A DNA stretch of 64,000 nt from Paenibacillus sp. Soil787 (GTDB lineage: Bacteria; Bacillota; Bacilli; Paenibacillales; NBRC-103111): assembly GCF_001429545.1 (NCBI RefSeq), contig NZ_LMSP01000012.1, positions 204,555 to 268,554 of the forward strand. Direction: 5' to 3'. A model generated the notes under the pieces. The model did not search any database, was not told the DNA's origin, and saw only the letters and a list, made by a program, of their open reading frames with translations. Made by a program: the position numbers and the translations under genes. How positions within the stretch are numbered: position 1 is the stretch's first letter; every line of letters starts with the position of its first letter. Of this stretch, positions 60,571-64,000 are shown one piece after another.

Positions 60571-61335
60571 TTAAAAAGGTTCGGATGTATACGTAAATGA
60601 ATCATAATTGATTTCTTCATCTGGGCTATTTCGCAGCTCAATAATATAATCGAAGTGATTATATGTGTATTCTGACTCCCGAATAAATATATCCGGATGC
60701 TCGATAACCTTCGTAGAAGGCATACCCATAATGTCCTGCAAAAGGCTGTAATGCTTCTCATTGGAACGTATAGTGGAAACGATACCATCAATAATATATA
60801 CATTATTGGGAGTCATTTCATCTTCCGACAGTTGACTGCGCACGGTTTGCCTGAGTAACGTAGAGGAAACGAAAGTCCAACGTTTGTTTGCGCATACACT
60901 GCCTGCAATAATCGACTCCGTTTTACCAACTCGCGGCATACCGCGAAGACCTACAACTTGGTTCCCTTCTCGCTTGAAAATTTCACCAAGGAAGTCAACT
61001 AATAGCCCTAATTCATCACGAGTAAAACGGAAAGTTTTGCGATCATCCGAATCGCGCTCAATATAACGGCCATGACGCACAGCCAAAATATCAACAAGCT
61101 TTGGGGGTCTAAGAGCGGTAATAGTAATATTATCTACTTTTCTTAACATTTTACCCATTAAGTCAATTTTTTCTTCATCATTGGTTTGTAAAAGCATACC
61201 GCGTGTACGATCTTCTACCCCATTAATGGTTACAATATTAATATCTAGCATCCCCATCAAGGAAGCTATATCCCCTAATAAGCCGGGACGATTTTTGTGA
61301 ATTTTGTACTCCATATACCATTCTTTAACGTCCAA
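60571..61335 (-). CDS. ymfK: YmfK-like protein (DUF3388)
   Basis: A protein of about 254 residues. The N-terminus is ACT-like (EYKIHKNRPGLLGDIASLMG, then MLDINIVTINGVEDRTRG). The middle holds a P-loop-like sequence GMPRVGKT near residue 155, and the C-terminal part has acidic and aromatic stretches. The family occurs in the conserved ymf region of Bacillales; its function is unknown. The best start is TTG at 61335 with GAGGTGG upstream; ATG at 61314 is an alternative. Confidence 0.88.
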   Translation of the reverse strand: MDVKEWYMEYKIHKNRPGLLGDIASLMGMLDINIVTINGVEDRTRGMLLQTNDEEKIDLMGKMLRKVDNITITALRPPKLVDILAVRHGRYIERDSDDRKTFRFTRDELGLLVDFLGEIFKREGNQVVGLRGMPRVGKTESIIAGSVCANKRWTFVSSTLLRQTVRSQLSEDEMTPNNVYIIDGIVSTIRSNEKHYSLLQDIMGMPSTKVIEHPDIFIRESEYTYNHFDYIIELRNSPDEEINYDSFTYTSEPF

Positions 61336-61442
61336 TCTTTCCACCTCATCGCAATATCTGTAACGAACAAGTCGATACCTATCCAAATAATTTCTACAAT
61401 TTCCGTCAATGTCCTTCTTTTATCGCGTAAAAATTCATAAAT

Positions 61443-62294
61443 TCATTTCATTTTTAGTTCTTTAAGCTCTTGTTCGTTGTAAATTATACCACCTTTTTTC
61501 CATGAACTGGTTTTCATCATAGCGAGTCGATTGTCCAAGATTTGGGCCCAGTTAAGCTCAGCTGATACAGCTCCTGCAATATCCACAACCGATACTCCGA
61601 TAGATTTAGCCTTTTGTACTTGCGCCTCATCTACTGGTGTGAAGAAAATAATGTTGCTCGAATGATGCTGCCTCGTTTGGAAGGATAACTGCTGAAACCA
61701 TTGTTCATTATTATCGAGTATTACGATATGATCCGCTTCCTCCGAAGGTGCCCAAGCAGAGGGAATGGGACGATCACTTCGAGTCACCCACTCCACGACA
61801 ACGTTTTGTGCTAGTAGGTCTTGAATCCATTTATTTTTCAAGGTCTCAATCTGAAGAGCATCAATTTGCAAGAACGAAGCTTGCTCATTGACTTGACTTG
61901 TGATTCCTTTGGCATCAAGCTGACTTTGTAATAAGGTCCACTTACCCATCGAAAGTCCTTGACCAATCACTCCATTAGCAGAAGGAAACAGTTCATTACC
62001 AATGACATATATGTAATCATATTTATTTGCTTTCAACTTTGTTATAACGCTTTCATCCAGTTGATTCAAATCCTTGATCCAATCGAAGGCTATGAAATTC
62101 GCATCTCTCCACTGCTGAAGCGCATTCCCTACCAGCTCCTTAGCAGGCGCAGACATACTAGCTCCTGTCAGCATAAGCACAGATAATTTATTATCCAACA
62201 ATTCTTGCTTAATGGCTGGAATTCCACGATTTCCACACCCTGTTAAGATAAAAGAGAAGAGCAATAAAATAAGCACAAAACGTTTGATTACCAT
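61443..62294 (-). CDS. Lipoprotein of unknown function (periplasmic-binding-like?)
   Basis: A 283-residue lipoprotein with signal and lipobox ILTGC (Cys20). The body alternates helices and strands (VLMLTGASMSAPAKELV, DYIYVIGNELFPSA, SNIIFFTPVDEAQVQKAKS, VSVVDIAGA), which suggests a type I periplasmic-binding or BMP/Med-like fold, but key features are weak. The start ATG at 62294 follows AAAGGAATTG. Its place between ymfJ and ymfK differs from B. subtilis, so it may be lineage-specific. Confidence 0.8.
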   Translation of the reverse strand: MVIKRFVLILLLFSFILTGCGNRGIPAIKQELLDNKLSVLMLTGASMSAPAKELVGNALQQWRDANFIAFDWIKDLNQLDESVITKLKANKYDYIYVIGNELFPSANGVIGQGLSMGKWTLLQSQLDAKGITSQVNEQASFLQIDALQIETLKNKWIQDLLAQNVVVEWVTRSDRPIPSAWAPSEEADHIVILDNNEQWFQQLSFQTRQHHSSNIIFFTPVDEAQVQKAKSIGVSVVDIAGAVSAELNWAQILDNRLAMMKTSSWKKGGIIYNEQELKELKMK

Positions 62295-62328
62295 GAAGTT
62301 ACAATTCCTTTCTTCCTTATAAAGCGTG

Positions 62329-62355
62329 CAAAAGCCTCCGAAAGAGGAGGCTTTC
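62329..62355 (-). terminator. Intrinsic terminator after ymfJ
   Basis: Minus strand: AAAGCCTCC/GGAGGCTTT stem with loop TCTTTC followed by TG. Confidence 0.82.
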
Positions 62356-62387
62356 ACATAGTACCCTATTGAATTGTAAAACGGTTA

Positions 62388-62639
62388 TTAACCTTTGTCT
62401 ACTAATTTTACCATGAGGCGGGCAATTGTAAGCTTTTCTTGCTCATCCCCTGCATCCCACAGCTCTTTGAGCACTCGCTCTTGTTCATTTTCAGGATCCA
62501 CTTTATTGGCCAGAAATTCACCGATTTGAAAAGCGAGCTTAGAGATGGTTTCCTCACTCATCCCCGCATGTCCCGCCTGACTCACACGTTCAGCCAAAAA
62601 CTCTTTCCACTTATCAAATACTTTAAGTACAGTAGCCAT
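62388..62639 (-). CDS. ymfJ: YmfJ-like small protein (DUF3243)
   Basis: An 83-residue helical protein: TVLKVFDKWKEFLAERVSQA, then GMSEETISKLAFQIGEFLAN and EQEKLTIARLMVKLVDKG. This is the DUF3243 pattern of YmfJ, which occupies the same position in B. subtilis. Function is unknown. The start ATG at 62639 follows AAGGAGG. Confidence 0.93.
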   Translation of the reverse strand: MATVLKVFDKWKEFLAERVSQAGHAGMSEETISKLAFQIGEFLANKVDPENEQERVLKELWDAGDEQEKLTIARLMVKLVDKG

Positions 62640-62733
62640 TGTAAGAAGCCTCCTTAGATATGAGAAATGGTCATTACATACGTAATATTCGCTTCCCAGC
62701 TTAAAATTATGCGCGAGGCTTCCTACTCTGTAC

Positions 62734-63489
62734 TTAGGTTAACCATCCACCATTTGGACTTATGATTTGACCCGTAATATAACCGGATTCAGGCAGTGCT
62801 AAAAAGTATACAAGCGAAGCAACTTCATCAGGTAAAGCAAAACGACCTACCGGAATTTCATTGGCGATCGCTTCCCGCTCCTCAGGTTGAAATCCTGCCA
62901 TCATTTCAGTATGTACCGCACCCGGCGCTACGGCATTCACCGTCACACCAGAAGGAGCCAGCTCCTTCGCTAACGCCTTCGTAAAGGCATTCAACCCACC
63001 CTTGGCTGTTGAGTATACAACTTCACAAGAGGCGCCAGAGATGCCCCATATGGAGGATACGTTAATAATGCGGCCATACTTTTGTTTGACCATTGCAGTC
63101 ATGAAAGTTTGTGTACAAAGAAAGGCGCCTTTAAGATTAACATTCATCACCTGATCCCAGTCTTCTTCGCTTACATCAGAAAGCATACCAAAGTGAGAAA
63201 TTCCCGCATTGTTTACGATAATATCAGGGACCATGTCTCTTTGTTCCAGCTTTTCTTGCATCTTATAGATTTGTTCACGAGATTTTACATCCGCAGATAT
63301 AGTTAATACTTTGGCGCCATGCTTCATGCAGGATCTGGCCACTTCATTAGCAGCTTCATGCGACTCACGGTAGTGAATAACAACATTCATGCCTACCGCG
63401 GCAAAACGCTCAGCAATGGCTGCACCAATCCCCCGACTAGCCCCTGTTATAAGAACTGTTTGTTCACTGAATGGCTTAGGAAACGTCAC
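62734..63489 (-). CDS. ymfI: YmfI, short-chain reductase linked to EF-P aminopentanol modification
   Basis: A 251-residue short-chain dehydrogenase/reductase. The cofactor motif is TGASRGIGAAIAERF; NNAG follows, and the catalytic residues lie in VSSIWG and YSTAKGG. In B. subtilis YmfI reduces the EF-P lysine modification to 5-aminopentanol; YmfH, encoded next door, is a processing-protease-like protein of the same pathway. It overlaps the ymfH stop by 4 bp. Confidence 0.92.
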   Translation of the reverse strand: MTFPKPFSEQTVLITGASRGIGAAIAERFAAVGMNVVIHYRESHEAANEVARSCMKHGAKVLTISADVKSREQIYKMQEKLEQRDMVPDIIVNNAGISHFGMLSDVSEEDWDQVMNVNLKGAFLCTQTFMTAMVKQKYGRIINVSSIWGISGASCEVVYSTAKGGLNAFTKALAKELAPSGVTVNAVAPGAVHTEMMAGFQPEEREAIANEIPVGRFALPDEVASLVYFLALPESGYITGQIISPNGGWLT

Positions 63490-64000
63490 GATGGCTTACG
63501 ACTTTGCACAATTGAGATAGCAAGTCTGCTCCAATCGAAATGCTCGCGGAATCGACGGTTCACATCTTCAAGTGTAATTTGCTCGTAAACAGGCAGTATA
63601 TCGAATAAATCAATATCTTTGAAACGGTATTTAGTGAATTCATTCGCTATGGATTCCGGTGAGTTCATCATCCGTAGGAAATTACCAATTTTCTTCTTAC
63701 GGCTCCGCTCGAAAGTGACTTCATCGAGTCCAGAATCCTTCCGTTTTTCAACCTCTTCGCGAATGCGCGCAACAAGTTGGTCCGGATCTTTGGTATCTCC
63801 TCCAAGAATGGAGAAAGCATATCCCTCACTGCAATTATATTCATGACCGAAATTATCAGAAATCAATTGTTCATCATATAGTGCCTGATAAATATCAGAG
63901 CTTGAACTGAACAAAACGTCTAACATTAATTTCGTCGTCAATTCTCTAACTAACAAGTCTTTCCCGCTTACAGAAGGCGCAGGCTCTTTGAATCCGATTA
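63486..64000 (-). CDS. ymfH: YmfH, M16 peptidase-like protein (C-terminal part only)
   Basis: The open frame continues to the window edge, so only the last 171 residues are seen. They include the insulinase-type C-terminal segment (LLVRELTTKLMLDVLFSSSS, then IYQALYDEQLISDNFGHEY, DVNRRFREHFDW). The catalytic HxxEH region would lie outside the window. YmfH and YmfF are M16-like proteins involved with EF-P modification and conserved beside ymfI. Confidence 0.9.
   Translation of the reverse strand, partial: IGFKEPAPSVSGKDLLVRELTTKLMLDVLFSSSSDIYQALYDEQLISDNFGHEYNCSEGYAFSILGGDTKDPDQLVARIREEVEKRKDSGLDEVTFERSRKKKIGNFLRMMNSPESIANEFTKYRFKDIDLFDILPVYEQITLEDVNRRFREHFDWSRLAISIVQSRKPS

Noticed and set aside
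1-64000. CRISPR array, prophage or rRNA/tRNA genes
   Set aside because: No regularly spaced direct repeats, no phage structural genes, and no recognisable tRNA or rRNA sequence in the window.

Overview
The window looks like a chromosomal segment of a low- to mid-GC, endospore-forming Gram-positive bacterium of the Paenibacillus type. The case rests on a conserved Firmicutes block (ymfH-ymfI-ymfJ-ymfK-rodZ-like-yajQ-rimO-pgsA-cinA-recA-recX-rny-ymdB-spoVS ... miaB-ricA), sporulation gene spoVS, the SigV/RsiV lysozyme-type ECF pair, XerS, strong AGGAGG ribosome binding sites, frequent TTG/GTG starts and T-tailed intrinsic terminators. All assignments come from reading the sequence; no searches were run.

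Layout. 1-707: 5' part of a group II intron on the minus strand, directly after a terminator. 750-5345 (minus): a heterodimeric ABC exporter and corA. 5606-18831: a reductive pyrimidine catabolism island: a PucR-family regulator (plus strand) converging on an 11-gene minus-strand run encoding an NMT1-type importer, an omega-aminotransferase, two alternative ureidopropionase-type hydrolases, PreT-PreA, dihydropyrimidinase and a small unknown protein. 19.2-25.4 kb: small accessory genes (LysM-NlpC/P60 endopeptidase, LD-carboxypeptidase, tyrosine recombinase, YolD-like, YwbE, YqjF-like, DUF3995, AraC regulator). 25.8-29.4 kb: a DUF3892-like protein and an ABC-2 exporter behind a ykkC-class riboswitch leader. 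29.5-36.5 kb: sigV-rsiV, xerS, aldo/keto reductase, phosphotransferase, ykuK and unknowns. 36.6-40 kb: a two-gene 2-oxoacid:ferredoxin oxidoreductase. 40.4-43.6 kb: orphan histidine kinase, a tyrosine phosphatase and a PhnC-like ATPase. 43.7-64 kb: the conserved housekeeping block, including a second 2-oxoacid:ferredoxin oxidoreductase (korAB), pduL and a dipeptidase.

How genes work together. The pyrimidine island can account for uptake, reduction, ring opening, decarbamoylation and transamination of uracil/thymine-type substrates. recA carries a LexA-type box and a good promoter; rny, sigV and the riboswitch operon also have readable promoters. Many genes end in intrinsic terminators, several of them bidirectional between convergent genes.

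The least-explained signals are non-coding: a 95-bp two-hairpin repeat found twice, each time between a stop codon and a bidirectional terminator of a convergent gene pair, with all three differences in unpaired positions; a separate 40-bp palindromic repeat pair; and two families of short AT-rich palindromes scattered in intergenic regions.
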